Shown here piece by piece: positions 12,207-23,500 of a DNA stretch of 64,000 nt. Positions within the stretch are counted from its first letter, which is position 1. Each line of letters begins with the position of its first letter. The stretch spans positions 12,028,001-12,092,000 of the forward strand of contig NC_053200.1 in the NCBI RefSeq assembly GCF_905163445.1, in the 5' to 3' direction. The notes beneath the pieces were generated by a model, which was not told the origin of the DNA, searched no databases, and saw only the letters and a list, made by a program, of their open reading frames with translations. The stretch comes from Pararge aegeria. Its lineage: Eukaryota; Arthropoda; Insecta; Lepidoptera; Nymphalidae. The position numbers and the translations under genes are program-made.

Positions 12207-12892
12207 CTCATTTCTTTTATTGCTGTAACTCGGCAATCTGTCTTGAGACATTGGGCCGTTCGTTTGTGGGTTAAGGTGATTTTTATTGCTCTTTTTCAGG
12301 TATCATCCATTGATGAATTTACCCTAGTAGCTCATATATCAACTTATTAAATTTGGAATGCTGTTTCTCTTCAGTCTAGAGAAAAGAAGACTGCCGTCTC
12401 CTCCCAGTTGATTTGCCAGTTCGTTGACATGTGCCGCTAGTCGCCCTTGGTACTTAATACTGTATTTCCCCTCTGACTGTTTTAGGGGCTGGTACTACGA
12501 TTTTTTTGATATAATAAACCCTCTACCATTCATGGAACAAAACCATGGAGGATCGAAACCAGGACCTTTGATCAATTTCTGAGGATTTAAAACGGACTGG
12601 ATACAAAAAAATTGGAAATTTTCTTGTCTAACCTTTAGCATACGACTAACTTTTTTCGAACGCCACTTTCCTAACTTAGTACTACTTCTTGTGACCGAAG
12701 TCATCCGGGACGTACTACTGAACTGTACTAGTATTAATGCTTACTTTTGCTGCCAAGCATGGCTATAGGGGTGTTATCAGTTAGACTATAAGGAATTTTG
12801 CGTATAGAATAAGGTTGTTTTTAGTTGTTAAGTACTAACATAGGTTTAACTACATTGTTTTACTAACACGATATGGACAAATGTCCGAAATA

Positions 12893-12916
12893 AAGATTAT
12901 TATTATTATTATTATA
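12893..12916. repeat. (ATT)n microsatellite
   Basis: Seven to eight ATT units in a row. 12207-12890 around it holds nothing recognised. Confidence 0.8.
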
Positions 12917-12929
12917 AAATCCAGCCATC

Positions 12930-13105
12930 CTATCTGAAGGGCGTGGTTGTCGGTGTCATAACTGGCACATGAAGCTTAACACCTACGCCTCAGATTGATG
13001 TCCAAAGGGTGGCACTTTGTATGTGTTCCTTGTATGCCCTGGAAAGGCTAGGTTTTTCCACTTACCATCGGGAAGGTCATCTGCTTCATCCGTCAGTTAA
13101 ATACT
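12930..13105 (+). repeat. Repeat G copy
   Basis: TCTGAAGGGCGTGGTTGTCG, GCACATGAAGCTTAACACCT, GCCTCAGATTGATG and the CCACTTACCATC end shared with 15416, 22741, 34430 and 61831. Unidentified dispersed family. Confidence 0.6.
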
Positions 13106-13218
13106 CTGGGCTGAAACTCAGGATCATCAGAAAAAACACCCAATCTGTTTGTTTGTTTGTTTGCTTCCTTCTTTCAAGCCCTAACATATCCACCAATCAA
13201 CTTTATTGATGGCGTATA

Positions 13219-13520
13219 CGAGTAGTTAGTTGAAAGGACGGAGAGTAACATAGGCTACTTTTTATCCCAGAAAAACACCGTAAAAAATCGTAACAAATGC
13301 GAACGAAGAACGCGGCAACCGCTAGTTATATTAGCAATTCGTAAGTGTTGTTTGTTCTTCCTTCAGGCCATAAAAAAGCAATGAATTTACTTCTTTATTA
13401 GCTTATAGTTAGTTGAAAGGACGAAGAGTAACATACACTTTATTTTAGTCCCAGGAAAACAAACAGTTTCAAGAAAAAGTGTAAAAAAAACCGTAATAAA
13501 CCGCGGACTAAGAACTCAGC
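13219..13520 (+). repeat. Two tandem copies of a TE end
   Basis: AGTTAGTTGAAAGGACGGAG at about 13222 recurs at about 13409; the first copy ends GCAACCGCTAGT. Both continue into CCCAG-AAAAC and CCGTAA-AAA blocks. Confidence 0.55.
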
Positions 13521-13916
13521 TCGTAGTTTTCGGACCTAAAACAGGGCATCGTGATTGCATAAAAACTCATTTAGTTACTTGTCTTCAACTGATCACCTAT
13601 CGTTGCTTTCACCGAACACTGCAATGTTTGCAAGGCCAGATTAACCATTCGGGGCCCCAGGCAAAGCACGTCTCGAGGCCCCTTTATCGTTTTATAACTT
13701 TCGTATACAATGTGTAAATGAAAACAGAAATATTATTTCACATACTTTGGAGGTACATTGTTTGCTGTTACTGCAACTTATCTGTGAAACCGAAACGATA
13801 ATAGTTTATGAGAAAACCACTGCCATAGTTTTTCTGAAAAAATCAAGCAAGCCTAACATAACATGCAAAATTAAAAACCAGTGACTCCTGTCACCATAAC
13901 AGGTACGCGTCGCGTA

Positions 13917-13960
13917 GCGTAGGTACTATGCGCGTGTCGTAGGTACTATGCGCGTGTCCG
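13917..13960 (+). repeat. 20-bp tandem duplication
   Basis: GTAGGTACTATGCGCGTGTC occurs twice in direct succession; preceded by GCGTCGCGTAGC. Confidence 0.7.
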
Positions 13961-14172
13961 CCTTTTATCTTTAATAGGGTTGTCATAAGTAAAGACTTTG
14001 TAGTATGGAAAAATAAATATGCTTATTTTTTTTTTTTTTTAATAACTTAATTATTTATTTGATTATCTCTAAAATATAATTTTTATTAATACATAACTAT
14101 AACCTAAAATAAACTATTTAAAAACTAAATAAAATCTAAAACGTCCTCGAAACCACCGCAGCGAGGCACAGT

Positions 14173-14907
14173 TTTTTTTTTTTTTTTTTTTTAAATAAAA
14201 ATTCATTTATTTATGATCAGATTACATTGGATCAATAACAATAGAGACGATGGCGACAGGAAAAGTTTAAAACTGCGTTCCAGCCGCCGCGCCCACCTCC
14301 GAAACTAAAGCTATTATTATATTATGTTCTAAACCAAGTTGTTGTATAATTAAAGTATACAGTTAGTTCAGCATGCAAGAAACATAATAATTGTTGTGTG
14401 TATGCGTGCATGTGTGTGCATGTGTATATGTGTGTGTGAGTGTGTATGCTTGTTTTGAGTTGGAGTGATAATGCGAGCGTGTGCATGTGTATAAGGCGAA
14501 AGAGTATGAAAATAAACATTATTTAACTACTAATAGCAGTTTTTCAGTCTCTTCGTAAGAGAGTGACTGAAGCCATTTGGAACATTTTTCTTTACAAATG
14601 TGAGTTGTGAGGGGAAGTATGTTTAATAATTTGTTAACTCTGTTGTACAGTAGACAACTTAAGAAAGGATAATGCCGTTTGGAAATTGCAGTACGAACAG
14701 ACTTATATGTAGCCGCCAAATCCGTTCTTCGTTTTGTTTTAATAATTGGATCGTAGGGAACTTCGGGGTGTTTTCGTAAAATGGTACATAAAATAAACAG
14801 TTGTCGCACTGTCAGGACCTTAGTGTTTGCATAGAGCTCACAAGTTGGAAAAAGGATGGGTTTATTACACATGACTTTTAAAACTAATCTTTGAGCCCTT
14901 TCAAGTT
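14173..14907 (-). mobile_element. 5'-truncated LINE with ORF2 C-terminus
   Basis: On the minus strand: LERAQRLVLKVMCNKPILFP, CELYANTKVLTVRQLFI and CLLYNRVNKLLNILPL (ending at 14519), then a 3' UTR with a CA-rich stretch and an A-tract (poly-T at 14173-14192). 'RAQR...' followed by a tail of this kind is typical of jockey/CR1-like LINE ORF2 ends. The reverse-transcriptase core is missing. Left and right borders share at most AG, so any target duplication is minimal. Confidence 0.75.
14395..14455. repeat. (TG)n-rich microsatellite
   Basis: Alternating TGTGTG/TGCATG units inside the LINE 3' UTR. Confidence 0.75.
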
Positions 14908-15415
14908 CCTAAGATGCTGGCAGCATTGCCCCTCTGGATGGCCAAACTAATTCGTTGGCCAAGGTAACTGCCCGATTTAACTTATTTTATTAATATTTTT
15001 ACAGGATTATTCCTTATAAAATATTCTTATGCGTCCTCCAACAGTATTTCGTTGTATACCTACATTTCCTTAAAATAGTCAGACGGAATAATAATATGCT
15101 GAAATTGAAGACGATTTTTCGACCAATTTGCATGGATCTGGGTCCCTTTACCGTTTTAGAACTTTCTTATTTTCCCTTATTTATTTTTTTCGTTAAGAAA
15201 TGTTGAATAACCACGAAAATCTTAGTTTTATTGCAACGCAATTTTATTCAGTCAAAAGAATCACAATCAATCAGACAGGCAGCTGGAAGTTTTAATTGGC
15301 TTTGAGATTGACCAAAAAGAACAACTGGAAAACTGTAATGTTCCAGTAAATAACACATAAGTTAATTCAATTTCACCACTAGAGATAATTTTTTGTTTTC
15401 ATCGCAGGAAAAAAG

Positions 15416-15605
15416 GAGTAGAGCTTTATGTGACAGAGCTTGTCCGGAAAAGTACTTATTTCTGCCGACAAGCAGTTCTGATATGAATGGCGTGTTTGCC
15501 GGTGTAATTAAAGTCAATTAAGGCTCAATACCTACTAGGTTGACAGACTCATCGCAATAATTTGTAGGACGTGTTCCTTACATGCCCTGCGATATTTCTC
15601 TTTAG
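15416..15605 (+). repeat. Repeat G copy
   Basis: GAGCTTTATGTGACAGAGCTTGTCC..., TTTCTGCCGACAAGCAGT and GTTCCTTACATGCCCTGCGA, in the same order as the other copies. Confidence 0.55.
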
Positions 15606-17050
15606 TTTGGCAACACTACTGTCTGCAACACTATCTAACACTGCTGACATCTTGCTTGAAGACGTAGAAAAAAACGACTTAGATACGTTGGCCGATCTCC
15701 TTTTGCAAATGCAAGACAAGTCTGTAACTTAGTTTTTGCAAAGTGACAAAAAGCCGCCTCTTTCATTGGCATGGCATTCTGTTCACAGTATTGTTTTATT
15801 TTGTCACTAATTTTCTTAAAAGGCAGCCGTAACAGTTTCATTTGCTTCATAACAAACAATCACTAATCCCTACATACCTAATAATTATATCGTATTATTA
15901 ATATATCTCTTTTTTTCTATAAATAGCTTAATACCTTTCCGCCGGGAAAGTTTTACTTAATCGACTAATCATGTATATATAACCATTTAATTAGAAACAT
16001 GGTCAAGAATAACATATTATATTTTTTTCAAGAACTTAATGGATTAAATATAGCTATATTGTTTGAACCTCACTTTTGAATACTCAGCATTTTTAGCGTT
16101 TTTATGAACCATGTAATAATGCTGGTAGTTTTCCATATTTGCCAATCAACTCACTTTACAAATTGCGTTCTTGGCAACATTATGTTTTGATGTAGCTTTA
16201 TTGCGCAGATTCATCATAATATTACCTTAATATATTTGTTTTATTACCAACAGGTTCCTGACAGGTTTAAGGCTCGCGTTTAATTATGCATCTCAATTAA
16301 GAACTTATATCATTAACCAACTATAAAAAAGACGCTAAAAGGCTCCTTCTAGATGGAATCTACCTTTCGAACGGCGATATTAAGATTTACAACAAACAGA
16401 CAGACTTGACGTTTCAAAAGTAGGCCCACTTTAAAGAAATGACATTTGAATATAATGATGATGATCACAAAACACCAATGCCTAACGTTAAATTAGTTCC
16501 ACCGAGTACTTTACTTCACCGTCGCATTCGTAAGTGCACGCTATGGAGTTTTACAAAATAGAAATTTTTGCAAACTCATCACGGATTCAGATGTCGAATT
16601 AAGAAAATGGCCTTACGGAATAGCCTTGCACACTGTCCAAATAAGATCGTGTGTACCCTAGATAGGTGCTCTAGGTCTTAAGATCGCGACGCGATCGGAT
16701 TCTTTTTTTTTTTTTTTTGATGCCTTGTAGGCATTCGAATTCCTTAAAAATTTAATTTTAATTTTATAAACAAAAAGTCTTGAGTAGTCAAAAAAAAACT
16801 GTGTACCACGACGATACTTGTTATAACTATTTATGTATTTTGTTTATTTATCTTTTTAGAATTTATTTAGATTCCTTTACTATAGACAAGGAAAGTAACA
16901 CATTTCTCGGAAAGGAGAAAATGTTTCATCAATCAATCCAAGCTGTGGGAATTTTCTAGTTTCTAGGCAAAGCCTAGTCTGCCTTAGTGATCAGTAATAA
17001 AAGACACGGTTCTTTTTTTTAATTACTTTTCCACTATTCTACTACTTCTA
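15606..17050. other. Nothing recognised
   Basis: No exon or clear repeat. The minus ORF 15635-15859 (Cys/Lys-rich, 74 aa) has no recognisable motif. A poly-T run is at 16704-16719. Confidence 0.45.
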
Positions 17051-17053
17051 CTT

Positions 17054-17285
17054 GACAGCCGATTGGTGCAGTGGGTAGCGACCCTGCTTCCAACATCTGA
17101 AAAATGTTTTTGTGTGATGAACATGAATATTTTTCAGTGTTTTTCAGTGTCTGGGTGTATATCTGTATATTATAAGTATTTATGTGTATTATAATCATAA
17201 AAATATTCATCGGCTATCTTAGTACCTATATCACCAGCTTACTTTAGGCCTAGACGGCGTTGTGCGTATTGTCGAAGTATATTTA
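17054..17285 (+). repeat. SINE-A, internally deleted
   Basis: Head GACAGCCGATTGGTGCAGTG present; the B-box region after CCCTGCTTC is deleted; body and ATTTATT tail follow. TTTTTCAGTG is duplicated. Confidence 0.8.
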
Positions 17286-18555
17286 TTATATTATTAAATT
17301 ATTAAATTATTATATATTAAACACACGTCACGCACAGTTTCAACAAATCAATATCACTACTTTTCATCATAAATCAAATGGTTAATTTCGACGAGCATTA
17401 ATTACTTCTTCCAGTTTAGAAGCTTATTCACTTGTTATGCTACTAAACTTTCCTCACTAAAGTTACAAATTCTTATCAAGTCTAAATATAGTTGAGTGCA
17501 TGTTACCAAACATAATATAACGTAAGAAATTATAATCCTGTAATAAAGTCATTATTAGCATTCAGTTCACGCCTAATGTAATGTGTATCGCAGCTAGGGT
17601 TGCCAGATGGCTCGCTATTAGTCCGATTAATGGCATACCATATCGACTATAATTAAAGCATTGAAATGTAAACTTTATATTAAGTATCGTATAGTATTAA
17701 AATATGACACGATGCCCTCAATCAAAAAGACTAAACTGAAAAACATTTGAATAATTTGAACGTTATATACATATTAGTTTTAATAGGCTTTGGCTTTCCT
17801 AGTCGCAGTTTATCAAAGTGTTCAGCAACTGTACTTCTACAACTGTACCCAGACGTTTCTTGTGCGTTTCCAGGACGATCTTTTGATATATTTATGTATA
17901 CCTAATAGATGTATATTAAATTACCGTACTTCCTTTCTCACTTTCTTACTGCCATGCATCAAAGGTAATAGGTTAAAGGCCAATTTATAATATAGAAATT
18001 GATTACATTTCAACACATAGTAGGTACTGTTGGAGTAAATTATTTGCTTCTATTTAATTAATGACCCCCGTAATGTACAAAAAAATATATTTATATTTAT
18101 GTATTTGGCAACCCTAACCCCGTAACGCAACGATACACGTTAAGTGAATAACACATGCTTACAATACCACCTCACACATTTTACTTTGGCGCCTGTGAAT
18201 CCATATAAACTGCCTAATAAAAGCGGTCATCTACCATTGCAGTCACCGAAAACTCTTACCCAATGATATATGTCTGTACCAGGGCTACCCAACCTTTGCT
18301 GTAGAAAGCACAGAGGTGCGCAGTCCTTCTGTACTTAAAAAAAAAATAAAAAAAATTTTTTGATAGCCTTTGTTTTCCAACATTTTGAAAGTATGCGGAG
18401 GTCACCAAGCTCAAGCAAAGAATGTTAATTATTTGTTAATAAAATTTACGTGTATGATGATGACATCATCAACACCCTATAACGGTTCACTAGGAGGAGG
18501 ACGAATAGAAGGGTTTGCCCATTCAGCGAGATCGCAGCAGATGGTAGTAGTATAC
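17286..18555. other. Nothing recognised
   Basis: AT-rich; ORFs at 17790 and 18370 show no family signature or coding bias. Confidence 0.45.
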
Positions 18556-18559
18556 TGAG

Positions 18560-18960
18560 GACGCTGCTGCCCGTTCTCTGTTCTATTCCCTTAATCGCCT
18601 CTTACGACACTTGCGGCAAGAGGAGGGGTGGTCACCACACGACAAATGTTTTTATTAGTTTAATAATGTTTTATTTTTTTCGCGCATCTCCGGCCTCCCT
18701 TTCGTGGGAATTAAGGCCCCCGGCATGCAAACTTCACTTAACACTTCAGAGTTATGTGCATTTTTAATTTACGCAAATAAATATCACTTGCTTTAACGGT
18801 AAAGGAAAACATCTTGAGACGTACACGCCTTGCTTGATCTTTGACAAAGGTGTGAGTCTACCAATTTGAGCCAATTAGAACTTGGCCAGCGTGGTGCACA
18901 GAGGCGGCATAAACTCTTGTCATTGTGAGAAGGTACTCATACCATAGTTTGAAGTTATTT
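18560..18960 (+). repeat. Repeat fragments including SINE-B body
   Basis: AATCGCCTCTTACGACACTT, a common lepidopteran repeat block, then SINE-B body AATATCACTTGCTTTAACGG, GGAAAACATC, AACTTGGCCAGCGTGGTG (to 18960). 18961-19830 shows nothing recognised. Confidence 0.5.
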
Positions 18961-19830
18961 AGGAGTTTCTTAGTGACTCTTAGCTCATCTTATCGCACTT
19001 GAATATTATAAACTACATGACCCGATGAGCGTTGCATCAACTAAACAAACCATTCAAAGATTGTTTATATATTGTGGCTGCTCCAATGTTCCTTCTTCAT
19101 TAAATAAAAGAAGTGCCGGTTTTAGTTTTCTTATGATATGTTTTTATTTTAACCTATCATAAGCAGCATTATTATGTTGCAAGTTGACAATACGATACGA
19201 GCTTTACGATTTAGATTTACGCGGAAATCCCCAGGCAGTACGATTTATCTAACTCGTAATTTTGAATTTCGAATTCACGAAAGTCTGAAATAATGTGTGC
19301 AATGATGATATATTTCGCAATACATCATTTTATATTTAGTATATTCTAAACTTTAATTCCTAATACAAAAGAAGGGTCACCCACAGACTACTTAATTTGA
19401 ATTGGTTTTATTAAACCCTCGTTCCCAGGGTTCGGTCACAATCTCGCGCTTGCTTTATCCGTGTCTAATAAAACCGGTGCGATTCGAACCTGCAGATTTA
19501 TCAGTTTTAAATAAATTAATACAAAGCGTTTTTTTTAAACAACCGATTAATTTTTTTTGTCGCTGTCCTGTCCGAATAGCAGAAGATTACCTATTTATTT
19601 GTATAGTATTACAAGTAGCTATTTTAACTGCTGTGATAGAATGCCTGTCTTATTAAATTAGCAACGTGTCAGGTACGAAGTTTGCTTTACAATCGATGCA
19701 ATATTCTATTTTTATAGTAGGTACTTTGTACCCCTTTTTACGAAATATGCACGGACGGAATAGTATGGAATTTTCCACATTTATAATAAAGAGAATGTGT
19801 GCATACTACTAATGTTTTTCTTATACAAGT

Positions 19831-20110
19831 AGCTGGGATTTGGGAAGCCCTACCGAGCTGTGGGCATCTTTAAAATAAGAGTGAATAGGCAGCTTCTATG
19901 CAAGTGAATCCCATCTTAGGCCACATCTGTGATCTGCACTTTCCATCGCGTATGATTGTGCCAACGTGCTAGTCTATTACCAAACATTAAAAAAAGTAGA
20001 TGGTGATTGAAAAACCATAGCCTATGAAGAGCGCAACAGACCATGCACACTAATACAGCTGACAGCAATACTTCTTGGCAGCAAAACTAAGCATAGCATG
20101 AACTTTTACT
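19831..20110 (+). repeat. Possible LINE 3' fragment
   Basis: Decayed frame resembling ELWGIFKIRVNRQLL with downstream stops, as in non-LTR ORF2 tails. It lies just upstream of the ALDH 5' UTR. Confidence 0.35.
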
Positions 20111-20199
20111 ACTACTACTATAAGTTATAAGTAAAGTATACCTAAAACTTCTTGTGTATTTTAAACGTCATTCACACGTCATTCGTAAGTCACTTGTCA

Positions 20200-20552
20200 T
20201 TTGTCAGTTGTCGAACTTCGCATCACAGACCAGTAAATAACTCGCATTCGCTCTTCATTCTTCAGAGTTCGGTATTCTTCGATTGTTACTTGTTTGATGT
20301 TTACTTTAGTTCGTTTACAGTCGTTTTATAAATTTGTACATTAAAAGTCGTTCTTCACTTCAGTAATTATTGATTCGGTATCGAGTGCTGTTAAAAGTCG
20401 CCGTTTCATAATCCATTGTGAGCTGTGCAGGAAAAGGTGTCGTTTTACCTCATCGTGTGAAATAACAAAGTAGTAAAGTTAGCAAAGTGTTTCTTTAATT
20501 TTTCATAGCTAGAAATAATTAAAGACTTTATTAAACGGCACAATGACTACAG
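20200..20552 (+). CDS. Aldh-III: ALDH exon 1: 5' UTR and start codon
   Basis: ATG at 20543 encodes only M-T-T and the first base of a Gly codon before a perfect GTAAGT donor at 20553 (phase 1). The preceding ~340 bases, with many TCGTT/TCAGT words and several upstream stops, look like a typical insect 5' UTR. The TSS is not defined; an initiator-like TCAGTT lies near 20206. Start chosen because exon 2 continues in phase and has no Met of its own before the conserved domain. Confidence 0.75.
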
Positions 20553-23500
20553 GTAAGTTAAAATAAACCAATAATGCACTTAGTCAACTACTGTCGATGT
20601 ACTTTTTTTAATAAATGGTCAAAGGTCAAAAAATGTTGACAACAATACAAGTCAAAAGAAGTCCTAAAATGTATTTATATATACATAAGATTATTAGTTG
20701 CTTTTCTACATTTTGATTCAATTAAGCCCAGTTGTGCGACAAATCGCCTGGAATAGACTAGAATCATCGAATTAAGAACAATCAGAAACACACGACTAAT
20801 ATCGAAGCATCAGCAACTACAGTTGACACAAATTATTTTACCTCTAACGTTTTAAACATATACCATAAAATGGGGAAAATGGAAAAGTCCCACTCCCACG
20901 GATTCATGAGCAGGGGACAATTATATCTCCGGGGAAAGAATAGAAATGTATGGTGAAAATAATGAAAAGCTAATTTTGGGTTATAAAGAAATAGTTGTGA
21001 TTATATTGTTAGTTCTAGGAAAGCACAGACAACACAAATATGAGTAATAAACCAATTGAAAAGACACTAATTCCTATTTATGAAAAATTTACATATATTT
21101 TACTTTAATTTTATTCCTTTCTATATATATTTACAATAACATTTAACACTTAAAGGATGGGTGACTCTACGGGAAAGGATGTCATAGAGGGGATAAATGA
21201 ATTTGGGACAGTAAAATAGTATGTGAGATATAGTGCCCTCAGCCAAGCCACACTCACAGATAAGAGTGGTCCAAGACGTCCTAACATTATGCTGTGTACT
21301 TGTATAACTACCCTCTTTTACAAAAATTTTTGTATTTATGCTACTAATTAAAAATATATATATATAATTTTCTTGTGTGCGTGTGTATGTCACTGAACTG
21401 CTCCTAAACGGCTAGACTGATTTGAATGAATTTTTTGGTATGCGTTTGGGTGCTTGGATCCGCTAGTATTCTATAGATTTATATGTACCTTGTACAGTGT
21501 ACGCTCACACTTTTTATTTATTTAAGTATACACTTTTTTTCTGCATAAAGGAAAAGAAATGGACAGGAATAGAACAGAATTATGTAATAGTTTCAAGTTT
21601 AATGGTTTGCCCCAAACAATATTTATACCATATTTAAGTATATTGCATACAGTTATAAGAGCACACATGAAAAATTTAAATGAAGCTAAAATTGAAGTCA
21701 ATTAAGTCATATTTGTTGACCTTTTGTCTCGATAATAAATGCAGTACCTGTATTTTTATATTTTATTATATTGATGATTATATCATTAAAATCGCTTAAT
21801 CATTGCTAGGTTATGGATTTCCAACTCATTAAAAATTATAAACATTTTATCAGTTTATAAATACTCAATATTATGCTTGTTACTATGAGAATCTTATAAA
21901 AATATTTTGCACCAACTCTAATTTTTAGGGTTCATTAGTCAACAAGGTTTTGTGTTCTATATTTAACAGTTTAGGTGGAATATCAATGTTGAATCGAACT
22001 AAACAAGATTTTGTTGTATAAAATACTATTACAGAAAAATATATCTTGAACGAAAGGTTAAATGTTTGTATTGTTGTATGTTACTAGTGTTATGTAATTT
22101 TGGGAAATTTTGTAAAAACTAATTAATATTACTTAAGATAAGAATGAAGTATATATCTATATAGTTAATCATAATATCTTGTGATTAGATAACTACACAT
22201 AAAAATAGATATTTATATGTTTCTTGTTTGTTGCAGGAACCTTATCGAGTTCAAAACCCAAACCAATCAATATACCAGAGGTAACTATAAGACTTTCAAA
22301 CTCATTAATAACATTTCAACCTTAATTTTCTAGAATTTAATGGACTCTCTTTGGAGCTATAAATATACTTTCCATTAACATGTTTCGCAGGACATTGTTT
22401 GGCAAAGAATTGTAACGATTAGGCTTTTCTGTTTAAGTATTCTCAATACCAGTCTAGAGTTATGAACAATCGCCTATAGTAGTAGTAGAGTCAAAGGCAA
22501 AGTCAAAAATATCTTTATTCAAGTAGGTGGCACTTTTGATGCGTACATTACATGAGTATTACAGGGTGGTGAGATGATGGCAATAACCATATTCGTTAAC
22601 TTAAAACTAAAGCTACGAGGGTTCCAAACGCGTCCTGGTCTAAGAAGAAGCCCACAACAAACTTAGCCAGGTCTTTTTTTGTTATCACCATCTCACATTG
22701 TCATTTAAAATTATTAGAAGAGCAACCTGGTTAGAGCTTTGCAGTAGTAGTACAGCTTTTTGTGGCAGATCTTATCCAGGAAAGTACTACTACCGTGCTT
22801 AGTTCTGCCGCCAAGCACGATTGCTGTATTCCGGTCTGAAGAGCGTAACTGCCAGGCTCATTAGGCTTAAAACCTACGCTTTAGGTAGATGGACTAAAGG
22901 CGGTACTGTTGCTCTGTTTATAGTCGATGGTTTTCCACTTACCATCAGGTGGACCATCTGCTTGGTCCTCATATCAACCAAAAGACGTCCAATGCTGGAC
23001 ATAGGTCTTTTGTAGGGAGTTTCAAATTCCACGGTTCTGTGCCGCTTAGATCAAGCGGCTAACTGCGACGCGCTTAATGTCGTCTGTCAACCTCGTTGGA
23101 GGTCAACCAACGCTGCGCTTACCAGTTTGGGGCTGCCATTCCAGCACCTTGGGATCCCAACGTGCATCCTTTCTACGAACTACTATAAAGAAAATAAACT
23201 CGATCAGCAGATTTCTGTAGCCTAGTACTTTGCAGGTTGTGCAAAAAGCGCGGGACACGTATAACAGCGGTACCACAAAGCCCTTAGAATGGAGGAAGAG
23301 ACAGCTGAAGAGTTTGATGCGAATGTACGAGGAGAACCGGGGGGCTATGATAGACGCCCTCGTGAAGGACCTGAGGCGCAGCAAGACTGAAGCGGTGCTG
23401 TTAGAAGTCGACTACCTCGTCAATGATTTGACCAATTTGCTGAACAATTTCGAAGAATGGGCCAAGCCTGAAAAGGTATGTTTAATAACGGACAGTTTTT

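Larger units (their letters stand above)
14073..14960 (+). repeat. Dispersed repeat interrupted by a LINE
   Basis: 14073-14172 equals 183-282; the expected continuation TTCCTAAGATGCTGGCAGCA appears only at 14908. The 735 bases between are an insertion. Confidence 0.75.
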
